A DNA stretch of 64,000 nucleotides from Candidatus Raymondbacteria bacterium RIFOXYA2_FULL_49_16. GTDB lineage: Bacteria > Fibrobacterota > OXYB2-FULL-49-7 > XYB2-FULL-49-35. The notes under the pieces are model-generated. The model ran no database searches. It was given only the letters and a program-made list of their open reading frames with translations, and was not told the origin of the DNA. The stretch is taken from positions 1 through 64,000 of the forward strand of contig MFYT01000005.1 of NCBI GenBank assembly GCA_001789205.1, given 5' to 3'. Numbering within the stretch: position 1 is the first letter of the stretch; each line of letters opens with the position of its first letter. Positions 51,148-59,535 of the stretch are shown here, one piece after another. The position numbers were made by a program, and so were the translations under genes.

Positions 51148-52500
51148 TCACTCCTTGGCTTTTACATTCCAAAGTGTGCATGCCAGAAGAAGGGATAGTA
51201 TCGAGGCGCCTATCCAAAAATAAAAGGCGTTATCAAAATCATACACTGCCTTGCCATTAATCATCTGTTTTGACGCTCCTATAAGGTGGCCGCTCAGTAC
51301 GTCCTGCAGGGTCGCACCCAGATAGCTGAAGACGCCCACCATGCCCAGGGCCGCGCCCGAGGCCTTTTTCGAGCTGATATCAACGGCCGTGAGTCCGCCC
51401 AGGTAAACCAGGAGCCCGCCAATGCCAAAGCCGCACAACCCGATGCTTATTATGTCAAACAACCGGTGCCCTGGCGGGTTGCGGTAAAAAAGCAAAAGTC
51501 CGCCGATGAGGATAAGGCCGTAGATCAGCGTGGGAACATTGCGTCGCGCGGCAAAGAACCTGTCAGACACAAGCCCCGACAGAATGGACCCGAAAAACCC
51601 GATGATGGCGAAGAATGAGAGAACAAAACCCGCCTCCTGCAAAGAATATCCCTTTATCTCCTGCAGATAGAGAATGCCCCAGTTGTTTATAGCATACCGG
51701 TCCATATACATGAGCGCACTGCTTATGCCCAGCACCCAGACCCAGGGATTTTTGAACACCGCTATCTGCATGACCTTGATCTCGGCCGCGGTTGCACTGG
51801 CAGCCGAACCTGCGTGGTCGTTCTTGTATTCGGCCACAGGCGGCAGACCGTATGTCTCGGGCCTGTCGGACAGAGTGCGTAAAAGCACCAGAGCTACAAT
51901 GGCGCATACAAGACCCGGCGCCCAAAATCCCCAATGCCATCCGAACCTGCTGACCACAAAAGTGGTCCCGATAAAGATAAGGCCTTCGCCGATGTTGTGC
52001 GCAATGCTGAACATGCCGTAACGGGTGCCCCGCTCCCTGTTGCTGAACCAGTGTGATATTGACACTACGCTGGGGCCGATACCCATGGACTGGAACCAGC
52101 CATTGACTCCCCACAGTATCGCAAACACGATGAACAGTTCATTGAACCCGCACAGCAGGTTGACGACCGACGAAGCGAGCAGGCCAAAAGACATAAACCG
52201 GCGGGCATTGCTGTGGTCCGCAAGAAAACTGTGGAAAAACTTGCCAAAGGCATAGGCAAAAGTCATGGCCGCGCCAATGACGCCCAGTTGCTGCGCATCA
52301 AGAAGGCCTGCGTCCAAAACAGGTTTCTTGATGACCGAAAGACTCTGCCTGCACATATAATAGAAGCCATAGCCGATTGTGATGGAGAAAAAGATGCTCC
52401 ACCTGCGGAATTCATACTCCTTCCGGATGACTGACGCATCAGCGCTTTTCAGAGGTTTGTCCGGGCCTGATTTAAAATAGTGGATAATGTTCGTGATCAT
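51148..52500 (-). CDS. Organophosphate:phosphate antiporter family transporter (UhpC/GlpT-like)
   Basis: 450 residues from the ATG at 52500, which has GAGAGG 4 bases upstream. A start at 52533 lacks one. Twelve transmembrane helices are expected. Family marks are GYGFYYMCRQSLSVIKKP, FGKFFHSFLADHSNARRFM and GWFQSMGIGPSVVSISHWFS, which match the GlpT/UhpT/UhpC branch of the major facilitator superfamily. It should exchange a sugar phosphate or glycerol-3-phosphate for phosphate, or sense one as UhpC does. It is divergent from the PfkB kinase gene. Confidence 0.9.
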   Translation of the reverse strand: MITNIIHYFKSGPDKPLKSADASVIRKEYEFRRWSIFFSITIGYGFYYMCRQSLSVIKKPVLDAGLLDAQQLGVIGAAMTFAYAFGKFFHSFLADHSNARRFMSFGLLASSVVNLLCGFNELFIVFAILWGVNGWFQSMGIGPSVVSISHWFSNRERGTRYGMFSIAHNIGEGLIFIGTTFVVSRFGWHWGFWAPGLVCAIVALVLLRTLSDRPETYGLPPVAEYKNDHAGSAASATAAEIKVMQIAVFKNPWVWVLGISSALMYMDRYAINNWGILYLQEIKGYSLQEAGFVLSFFAIIGFFGSILSGLVSDRFFAARRNVPTLIYGLILIGGLLLFYRNPPGHRLFDIISIGLCGFGIGGLLVYLGGLTAVDISSKKASGAALGMVGVFSYLGATLQDVLSGHLIGASKQMINGKAVYDFDNAFYFWIGASILSLLLACTLWNVKAKE

Positions 52501-52617
52501 TGCGCCTCTCTGAAAAAAGAGTGGAATGTTCAATATAATTAAAGGGATTGTTTCATATAAAGTTGAAAAAGTTATATTTTTGCGCTAGTCATATAACTAT
52601 AGCGAAAGGGCGCACTC

Positions 52618-53511
52618 ATGATTAACGCTGATATTACTTTTATCGGGCAAATGGCGTGGGATATTGTGCATTTGCATAATCAACAACCCAGGACCGCACC
52701 CGGCAGCGCCGTACTATGCGGGGCCATGGCCGCGGCCAAAACCGGCGCGCGTATTGCCGTTGTCACCCGTATGTCACCCGGGGATGACCAGATACTTGGG
52801 CCCATGCGGTCAGCGGGAATTGAATGTACGCTTGTCCCTGCGGAAAAAACAACCAGGATGGTAGTTATTCACCGGAGTGAAAACGTAGACGAACGTGAAG
52901 TGATTCAGGAGGCAAGCGCCGGTTTTTTTACGCTCGATGATATACCGGAACTCGCCAGCGCTTATGTCCATCTGGCGGGAATGAGTGACCAGGAGTTTTC
53001 TTTTGATTTTATCAAAGGACTCACAGAGCGCGGCTATTCGCTGTCCGCGGACATGCAGAGTTTTGTCCGCCAGGTTGATCCAAAAAACGGCCAGGTTGCT
53101 TTTAATGATGTTCCGCGTAAACAAGACATAGTCGCATGTCTTGCCAGAGTCAAATTAGACATTGTTGAGGCAAAGGCCCTGACCGGTACTGACGATTTGT
53201 CCACGGCAGCCCGGCGGATTGCAACGTGGGGATGCCCTGAGGTGATTGTCACGCATGCCCATGGGGTCCTGGGGTATGTCGAAGGAAAGGAATACTACGA
53301 GAAATTCTCCAATGCAAGCACTATTGGCCGTACAGGACGCGGTGATACCACCTTTGGCGCCTATCTTGCCCGCCGGCTTACCCATGATCCGCGGGAATCG
53401 CTAAAATTTGCCGCGGCATTAGTGTCGATAAAAATGGAAACGCCCGGGCCTTTTTCAGGAACGCTTGGCGATGTGCTCAAACGGATGAAAGAACGGCATT
53501 CGGCACAGTAA
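52618..53511 (+). CDS. PfkB-family carbohydrate kinase
   Basis: 297 residues. The ribokinase fold is shown by TFIGQMAWDIVHL at the start, PGSAVLCGAMAAAKTGARIA, and the catalytic GRTGRGDTTFGAYL, with the Asp that activates the acceptor hydroxyl. The sugar substrate is not evident. AAAGGGCG precedes the ATG. The final 161 bp are repeated at 54505-54665 behind the inserted hydrolase gene. Confidence 0.88.
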   Translation: MINADITFIGQMAWDIVHLHNQQPRTAPGSAVLCGAMAAAKTGARIAVVTRMSPGDDQILGPMRSAGIECTLVPAEKTTRMVVIHRSENVDEREVIQEASAGFFTLDDIPELASAYVHLAGMSDQEFSFDFIKGLTERGYSLSADMQSFVRQVDPKNGQVAFNDVPRKQDIVACLARVKLDIVEAKALTGTDDLSTAARRIATWGCPEVIVTHAHGVLGYVEGKEYYEKFSNASTIGRTGRGDTTFGAYLARRLTHDPRESLKFAAALVSIKMETPGPFSGTLGDVLKRMKERHSAQ

Positions 53512-53512
53512 C
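53352..53512 (+). repeat. 161-bp direct repeat, copy 1 (3' end of pfkB-type gene)
   Basis: Matches 54505-54665 with about five substitutions and no gap. It runs from CTTTGGCGCC to the base after the stop codon. Confidence 0.9.
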
Positions 53513-53562
53513 ATTTGAAAAACGCTGTATCAATTTATACTAAAAGAATAAACGTCATCTAA

Positions 53563-54444
53563 ATGAAATACACTCCATTTAAATCAGAACAGTGCAAAAT
53601 AGTCTACGAAAAAGGCTATGATGATTTAGCCAGACGTTGGCCTGTACCGTCAGAATGCCGAACCATTGAAACGTCTTTTGGAACAAGCTATGTCCGCATA
53701 TCAGGATTGGAAAACAGTAAAACAATAGTTTTGCTCCAGGGTGCAGCTTCCACTTCATTAATGTGGAGCCATATTGTTTCCGATCTGATTAACATTGGCT
53801 ACAAAGTAGTTGCCATAGATAACATTCACGAATTTGGCAGAAGTTACTATTCAGCAAAAATATCAACAACATCAGATCTTGTTGATTGGTTAGATCAAAC
53901 CCTGAACCAGTTGGGAATTACCGATAACATTGAACTCATGGGTCTTTCATTTGGGGCATGGTTGTGCGCGCAATATGCCTTGTCTCATTTTACACGAATT
54001 CACCGCATTACTTTGCTCGCCCCGTTCATGGCTTTTTACTGGCCCAGGTTTGGTGTGTTCCCACGACTGATCATGTGCGCAATACCATCGCTTTTCTTTA
54101 GAAAACAATTTTGTTTTTGGATCTTAAACAATGCGTATCATGGAAATGCGGCTGCACGGGCCATGGCCGAGAATTGGTTGGAAGAATTCAATCTTGCGTT
54201 TAAATGTTTTCGAATAAAGGTCCCGGCAAAAATGGACTTGTTGGGGCCAGAGCAATTTAAGAAGATCCAGACCAAGACAGGAATAATTCTCGGACTACAT
54301 GATAGGGCCATCAAATCTCAGAAAACCCTAGAAGCCTTGAAGAACATTGGTTTTACCGGTGATGTTGAAATGCTTGCTGATGCAGGGCATGACTTGGCAT
54401 GGACGCATACAAGTAATATTATTGATTTCTTAGTTCGGCGGTAA
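53563..54444 (+). CDS. Alpha/beta hydrolase
   Basis: 293 residues. The nucleophile elbow is MGLSFGAWLCAQ, the oxyanion region is VLLQGAASTSLMW, and a late ILGLHDRAI and DAGHDLAW supply the Asp and His. The reaction is unknown. The gene is AT-richer than its neighbours and lies exactly between two copies of a 161-bp repeat of the pfkB 3' end. It therefore appears to be an insertion, with duplicated target or host sequence. Confidence 0.85.
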   Translation: MKYTPFKSEQCKIVYEKGYDDLARRWPVPSECRTIETSFGTSYVRISGLENSKTIVLLQGAASTSLMWSHIVSDLINIGYKVVAIDNIHEFGRSYYSAKISTTSDLVDWLDQTLNQLGITDNIELMGLSFGAWLCAQYALSHFTRIHRITLLAPFMAFYWPRFGVFPRLIMCAIPSLFFRKQFCFWILNNAYHGNAAARAMAENWLEEFNLAFKCFRIKVPAKMDLLGPEQFKKIQTKTGIILGLHDRAIKSQKTLEALKNIGFTGDVEMLADAGHDLAWTHTSNIIDFLVRR

Positions 54445-54504
54445 TCATTTTGATTTTAATAACAAGGACCATGCTGAATTAGAAATATTGAACCAAGACA
54501 CTTA

Positions 54505-54665
54505 CTTTGGCGCCTATCTTGCCCGCTGGCTTACCCATGCTCTGCGGGAATCGCTAAAATTTGCCGCGGCGTTAGTGTCGATAAAAATGGAAACGCCCGG
54601 GCCTTTTTCAGGAACACTTGGCGATGTGCTCAAACGGATGAAAGAACGGCATTCGGCACAGTAAC
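54505..54665 (+). pseudogene. 161-bp direct repeat, copy 2 (orphan 3' end of the kinase gene)
   Basis: It encodes FGAYLARWLTHALRESLKFA and the remaining C-terminal residues of the kinase up to its stop, without the rest of the gene. About 97 percent identical to copy 1. Confidence 0.88.
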
Positions 54666-54682
54666 CTCTTAAAAAAAGACCC

Positions 54683-55699
54683 TTACCCTCCAATGTCCTC
54701 ATTGGGGTTCGGTAATCCACTCTGGTCATTCATGGGGGGTTCCGCCTGCGGCAGGGGAACAGTACGATCAGCCTGGATCTGTTCCTTCTGCAATTCGGTC
54801 ACCGTGACCATACGGGTTTCGTTGTTGATTTCAACCGCGAAATTCTGGTTGCCATTTGCCCCCGAGACCGTTGCCTGTCCGTTCTGTATTGATATGGAAA
54901 CATTACTTGCCGATACATTGACATTCCACCCGCTTTGGTTGCGCGAGAGAGGATTGTTGTCGCCCACGGTCACCGAGATATTATTACCCGCGGCATTCAC
55001 GTTCAGATTATCGACATTGTTGCCCACGTTGACCTGGTTATTATTGCCATTGACATTGAGAGTCGCATTTTCCTGGTTTGCGCCGGCAAACGCTATTGCG
55101 TTGCGGTCGCCAGTGACATTAACCCGCGCGTTGTCGATGTTTGGCCCGCCTGTTGCGTTAAACGTGGCCTGGCTGACGCCCTGCGCAGGCGTCCCAGCCA
55201 TTGAAACGGTATTGTTCGCGCCATTGACCGCGACCGTATTGTTCTGGCTCGCAAAGCCCTGGGGTCCGGATATGACATTACCCGTATTGCGCGCCAGATT
55301 GGTAATCCGTACTTCCATGCGGCCAGCATCGACCTGGTTGTCCTGGGACGCCTGCGTACCCATTATCTGGCTCTGCTGGGCCAGTTGCGTGGCGGCTTGG
55401 GTCATATTCTCCCGGGTAACACCGGTACTTCCGGCAGTGGGCACTTCCAGCGCCTGGACATTCCCAGCGCCGAACATTGCTTTCATGATGCCCCCGCGAA
55501 GCGCACTGGCCTGATTGGCCCTGATAGAGGAATAGGTTGCCATAAGTTCCTGTTTGTTCGCGGGATTCCGGCTGTTTATTTCAACACGGTCTTCTCCGGT
55601 ATTTTGAGAATCCTGCTTTTCAGCCGGTTGTTGGGCCTTTGCTGTTTGAGTGTTTTGGGTGGGTGACTGAAGATTCTGACCAACAGATGAGATGTCCAT
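54683..55699 (-). CDS. Asn-rich repeat protein of unknown function
   Basis: 338 residues with no signal peptide. The first ~60 residues are Gln/Asn/Ser-rich (MDISSVGQNLQSPTQNTQTA). From ~140 to 300 short strands recur with N-x-V/I-x-N spacing (LNVNGNNNQVNVGNNVDNLN, AAGNNISVTVGDNN), which suggests a beta-solenoid or curli-like stack. The tail is Pro-rich. The MDISS start resembles small flagellar or cytoplasmic chaperoned proteins, but I do not recognise the family. AGGAGT precedes the ATG. Confidence 0.65.
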   Translation of the reverse strand: MDISSVGQNLQSPTQNTQTAKAQQPAEKQDSQNTGEDRVEINSRNPANKQELMATYSSIRANQASALRGGIMKAMFGAGNVQALEVPTAGSTGVTRENMTQAATQLAQQSQIMGTQASQDNQVDAGRMEVRITNLARNTGNVISGPQGFASQNNTVAVNGANNTVSMAGTPAQGVSQATFNATGGPNIDNARVNVTGDRNAIAFAGANQENATLNVNGNNNQVNVGNNVDNLNVNAAGNNISVTVGDNNPLSRNQSGWNVNVSASNVSISIQNGQATVSGANGNQNFAVEINNETRMVTVTELQKEQIQADRTVPLPQAEPPMNDQSGLPNPNEDIGG

Positions 55700-55830
55700 G
55701 GCCTACTCCTGGTAAAATGAGGTATTGCCATGCCATCCGTGGCACAAATAGGGAAGCAACTTCCCCTTTATAATATCGGCACCCATTGGCAAAACTTTAG
55801 TAAAAAATTGGTGGTTTCTTAATTTGTTTG

Positions 55831-55868
55831 TTGACAACATCTTGCATGGCGCCAAAAATGGCGCCATG
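55831..55868 (+). promoter_or_regulatory. TTGACA with a downstream perfect inverted repeat, upstream of tkt
   Basis: TTGACA at 55831-55836 is followed by CATGGCGCC-AAAAAT-GGCGCCATG (55845-55868). If the -35 is used, the repeat would cover the -10 and start site. It could equally be a hairpin. Confidence 0.45.
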
Positions 55869-55883
55869 TATCTTTGATACTCC

Positions 55884-55912
55884 TTGAATTCCTTTTTGAA
55901 AAAGGGTTATCT
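55884..55912 (+). promoter_or_regulatory. Likely tkt promoter
   Basis: TTGAAT (55884-55889), 17-bp spacer, TTATCT (55907-55912), leaving a ~45-base leader before the ATG at 55963. Confidence 0.5.
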
Positions 55913-55962
55913 TTATGTGTTTTCAGGGTGATTTTCTCTTATAAATTTCACAGGAGTGCCAC

Positions 55963-58011
55963 ATGGACCAAGAATTGAGCCTCAAAGCAGCCAATACAAT
56001 AAGAATCCTTTCCGCCGCAATGGTCGAAAAAGCCCAATCAGGCCATCCAGGCGGTGCCATGGGAGGCGCTGATTTCATCCATATCCTTTTCAGCGAGTTC
56101 CTGCAATTTGACACTACTGACTCAGCATGGTTTTTCCGCGATCGTTTTTTCCTCGATCCAGGCCATATGTCTCCCATGCTCTACTCGGTCCTCACGCTCA
56201 CGGGACACTACTCAATTGACGAGATAAAGAACTTCAGGCAATGGGCAAGCCCAACTCCCGGCCATCCTGAACTCCACGTTGAACGCGGGGTTGAGAACAC
56301 CTCAGGGCCCCTTGGCCAGGGGCATACTATTGCCGTGGGAGCGGCCATTGCCGAGCGCTTTCTCGCGGCCCGCTTTGGCGAATGGACCGCGCACAAGACA
56401 TATACCTACATATCGGACGGCGGCATTGAAGAAGAAGTCTCGCAGGCAGCGGGACGTATTGCCGGCCACTTGGGCCTCTCCAACCTTATCATGTTCTACG
56501 ATGCAAACGATGTCCAGCTTTCCACAAAAACCAACGTGGTGACCAGCGAGGACACTGCAATGAAATACAAGGCCTGGGGATGGAACGTACTCACCATCGA
56601 TGGAAATAACCATGCGCAGATACGGAAGGCGCTTAAAAAAGCCCTGAAGCAAACCGAAAAGCCCACGCTGATTATTGGCAAAACAATCATGGGAAAAGGC
56701 GCGGTAAAAGAGGACAATACACGTTTTGAGGGCGAAGTTGAAACCCACGGCATGCCTCTCTCCAAAGCAGGCGCCTCCTTTGCAAAGACTATGAAGAATC
56801 TGGGCGCAGACCCTGACAATCCCTTTGTGATTCCTGCTGAGGTGGCAGCGTTGTATAAAAAAGCTTTGAAGAAAAAAACGCGCCTAGCTCGCGCCCGAAA
56901 TGCGGAACAGCGTACCTGGGAAGAGAACAACGCAGACAAAGCCGCGGCCCTCCGCGACTATATGGCAGGAAACATTGCTGCGATCGATTTTGCAGCCATT
57001 GCGCACAAGCCCGGCATTGCCACGCGCGCTGCATCTAAAAATGTGTTGGCAATCCTCGCAAAAACCGTGGGAAACATGGTTGTTTCGTCAGCTGACCTTT
57101 CCAATAGTGACAACACTGACGGCTTTCTCGCAAACACCACCCCATTCAAAAAGGGTGATTTTTCCGGCGCTTTTCTCCAGGCCGGCGTGGCTGAACTCAC
57201 CATGGCAGCGATCATGAACGGCATGGCGCTCCACGGCGGCATCATTCCCGCGTGCGGCACCTTCTTCACCTTCTCCGATTATATGAAACCCGCGGTGAGG
57301 CTCGCGGCCCTCATGGAGCTGCCGGTAAAATATATCTGGACCCACGACAGCTTCCGAGTTGGCGAGGACGGACCCACGCACCAGCCAGTTGAACACGAGG
57401 CGCAACTCCGTTTACTCGAACACATGAACAACCTATCGGGCAAACGCAGTATGCTGGTCCTGCGGCCCGCTGATGCGGCCGAGACATCGGTAGCGTGGAA
57501 GATGGCCCTTGAAAACAAGACAACACCCACGGCCCTGCTCCTGTCGCGCCAGGCCATCACTGATCTTCCGGCCCGGCCCGGATCCACACGCTATACAGAT
57601 GCCTGCGAAGCGGTCCGGGGTGCGTATATTGTCCAGAATACAGAGGGAACACCCGGCCTTGTTCTTGTGGCAAATGGTTCCGAAGTGGCAACGCTTGTTG
57701 AAGCCGCGAAAATCGTGGCTTCAAAAAAGAGCGTGACCATCCAGATCGTTTCCGCGCCGTCAGAAGGCCTCTTCAGGGAGCAGGACCCCGCATACCAGGA
57801 AAAAATCCTGCCGCCCGCTGTTCCCACCTTTGGCCTTACCGCAGGGCTGCCGGTCACTCTTCAGGGCCTGGTTGGAGTGCGCGGAAAAGTGGTAGGTATG
57901 ACACGTTTCGGCGCTTCAGCGCCTTTCAAGGTGCTCGATGAAAAATTCGGCTTCTCCCCAGCGTCCGTTGCCGATAAAATAATAGCGTTTGTCAATACAT
58001 CGGCGCACTAG
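55963..58011 (+). CDS. tkt: Transketolase
   Basis: 682 residues with AGGAG before the ATG. It is thiamine-diphosphate dependent and moves two-carbon units between sugar phosphates in the pentose phosphate pathway. The thiamine-binding region shows SGHPGGAMGGAD, GPLGQGHTIAVGAAIAERF and YISDGGIEEE. The Pyr domain has YIWTHDSFRVGEDGPTHQPV. The segment at 300-345 is Lys/Arg-rich. Ribulose-5-phosphate metabolism links it to kdsD, although they are far apart here. Confidence 0.95.
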   Translation: MDQELSLKAANTIRILSAAMVEKAQSGHPGGAMGGADFIHILFSEFLQFDTTDSAWFFRDRFFLDPGHMSPMLYSVLTLTGHYSIDEIKNFRQWASPTPGHPELHVERGVENTSGPLGQGHTIAVGAAIAERFLAARFGEWTAHKTYTYISDGGIEEEVSQAAGRIAGHLGLSNLIMFYDANDVQLSTKTNVVTSEDTAMKYKAWGWNVLTIDGNNHAQIRKALKKALKQTEKPTLIIGKTIMGKGAVKEDNTRFEGEVETHGMPLSKAGASFAKTMKNLGADPDNPFVIPAEVAALYKKALKKKTRLARARNAEQRTWEENNADKAAALRDYMAGNIAAIDFAAIAHKPGIATRAASKNVLAILAKTVGNMVVSSADLSNSDNTDGFLANTTPFKKGDFSGAFLQAGVAELTMAAIMNGMALHGGIIPACGTFFTFSDYMKPAVRLAALMELPVKYIWTHDSFRVGEDGPTHQPVEHEAQLRLLEHMNNLSGKRSMLVLRPADAAETSVAWKMALENKTTPTALLLSRQAITDLPARPGSTRYTDACEAVRGAYIVQNTEGTPGLVLVANGSEVATLVEAAKIVASKKSVTIQIVSAPSEGLFREQDPAYQEKILPPAVPTFGLTAGLPVTLQGLVGVRGKVVGMTRFGASAPFKVLDEKFGFSPASVADKIIAFVNTSAH

Positions 58012-58033
58012 ATGCGAAAAAACGGGGGACGCT

Positions 58034-58702
58034 ATGGACCCGGAGCGCCTGCTCCTCTGCGATATTGACGGAACGCTCTTGCATACCGGCGGGGCGGGCA
58101 TGCGCGCCTTCTCAGGCGCTGTGCAAGAAGCGCTTGGAACATCTCTTCACCTTACGCCGCGCCATTTTGCCGGCAAACTCGACTGCATCATCTTCACCAG
58201 TATACTGGAATCGGCCGGTTTTCCCTTTGCGCAGAGACGTACGGCATGGGAGACGTTCACGCGGAAGTATTGTGAGTTGCTGCGCAATGAGGCGCGCCTC
58301 ACAGGACAATCGTGGACCGTGTATCCGGGAGTGCGCGACTTCCTGGAGCGCCACAAAAACACCTGGCGTCTCGCCCTGCTTACTGGCAACATTCCCGAGG
58401 GAGCGCGCATCAAGCTGACCACGGTGGGCCTCTGGGACTTCTTTGTCTGCGGCGCCTTTGGCGATTCGGGCGATAGCCGCGGCGACTTGGCTGTCCGCGC
58501 CCTTAAGGAATGCGAACGCCGCTTCGGCGTCAAGGGATTCAACGATATATGGGTCATCGGCGACACGGTAGCGGACATTGAGTGCGGCAAACGCATCGCC
58601 GCAAAAACGCTGGGAGTTCGCACAGGGTTTGCAAAAAAGGGGGCGCTCGAAAAAGCGGGCGCTGACCGTGTGACCGGCACACTGGAAGGCGTGACCCTCT
58701 GA
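58034..58702 (+). CDS. HAD-superfamily phosphatase
   Basis: 222 residues from the ATG at 58034, which has GGGGA 6 bases before it. A start at 57989 would overlap tkt. Motif I is LLLCDIDGTLLHTGG, motif II LLTGN, and motif IV VIGDTVADIECG. The helical cap between motifs places it with phosphoglycolate phosphatase-like enzymes. It follows tkt by 22 bp and probably shares its transcript. Confidence 0.85.
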   Translation: MDPERLLLCDIDGTLLHTGGAGMRAFSGAVQEALGTSLHLTPRHFAGKLDCIIFTSILESAGFPFAQRRTAWETFTRKYCELLRNEARLTGQSWTVYPGVRDFLERHKNTWRLALLTGNIPEGARIKLTTVGLWDFFVCGAFGDSGDSRGDLAVRALKECERRFGVKGFNDIWVIGDTVADIECGKRIAAKTLGVRTGFAKKGALEKAGADRVTGTLEGVTL

Positions 58703-58714
58703 TCGGGCAGCGTT

Positions 58715-59434
58715 TCACCGGGTCTTCTTCACGGGCACAAAAAGCTGGCCGCGATCTATGCCCGTCTTTTCCATCATCTGAAGCGGAAAATCAAGATTAA
58801 AGGCCTGGTCGGCCGTATGCGCGTCTGACCCAAGCGACACAAACGCCCCCTGGCGAGCGCACTCGCGTAAAAAGCGTTCCGAGGGGACTTTCCAGCGCGA
58901 ACTGATCTCAAAGGCGACTTTGTTGCGCACCCCCGCGGCCACCATATCGTGTATCTGGCTGTCCGAGAAGGGGTCAATGATGCCCTTGCTCTGCATAAAC
59001 ATGGGAAGCAGCGTGGGATGGCCCATGATGTTGATAGGCGCGGTATCGAGAAAATGGACCACGGTTTTGGCGTAGTGGTCGACCAAATACTGCAGGTTGG
59101 GAAAGCGGACCCGATCGTCCCAAAAATAGAGCGACAGGTTTTCGTCAAAGAAAAGCGCGTGGATGGACCCGATGATATAATCGAGCGAAGAGAGGCTTTC
59201 TTGTGAAATGTCAATTACGGGACCCAGGCATATCTCGGCGCCCGCCAGCAGATCGTGCTTTAAAAGTTCTTTGCGGTATGCGGCGAACGATTGTTCGTCC
59301 CGTATCTTCTGGTATGGTGAGATATGGTCCGCGACCCCTGCGCCCGTATACTGTTCCTTTGAGAGCCGTGCGATGTCGGCCGGTTTCATGGCGCCGTCGG
59401 ACAGGGTTGTATGAAGGTGAAGGTCGAAAAGCAT
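58715..59434 (-). CDS. PHP-domain phosphoesterase
   Basis: 239 residues. The metal ligands appear as DLHLHTTLSDG, VADHISPYQ, EICLG, GSIHALFF, GHPTLLP and SLGSDAH. The closest functional group is histidinol-phosphatase-like PHP phosphoesterases, but no his genes are nearby. It converges on the HAD gene with a 12-bp gap. Confidence 0.85.
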   Translation of the reverse strand: MLFDLHLHTTLSDGAMKPADIARLSKEQYTGAGVADHISPYQKIRDEQSFAAYRKELLKHDLLAGAEICLGPVIDISQESLSSLDYIIGSIHALFFDENLSLYFWDDRVRFPNLQYLVDHYAKTVVHFLDTAPINIMGHPTLLPMFMQSKGIIDPFSDSQIHDMVAAGVRNKVAFEISSRWKVPSERFLRECARQGAFVSLGSDAHTADQAFNLDFPLQMMEKTGIDRGQLFVPVKKTR

Positions 59435-59496
59435 AACAGCAAAATATACATTGTTTCATGGATGATCGTGAAGCATGACGCTCCCGGACCCATATA

Positions 59497-59525
59497 TTGA
59501 CCTCATTCAGGACATATGGTTATCT
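59497..59525 (+). promoter_or_regulatory. Candidate promoter of the SpoIIE-phosphatase operon
   Basis: TTGACC (59497-59502), 17-bp spacer, TTATCT (59520-59525), only 10 bases before the ATG at 59536. The message would be leaderless or nearly so. No ribosome site is seen. Confidence 0.4.
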
Positions 59526-59535
59526 TTTTCATATA

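Noticed and set aside
54693-55514. 273-codon plus-strand frame opposite the Asn-rich gene
   Set aside because: It mirrors the repeats of the minus-strand gene, which has a good ribosome site. The plus frame has no start context or domain.
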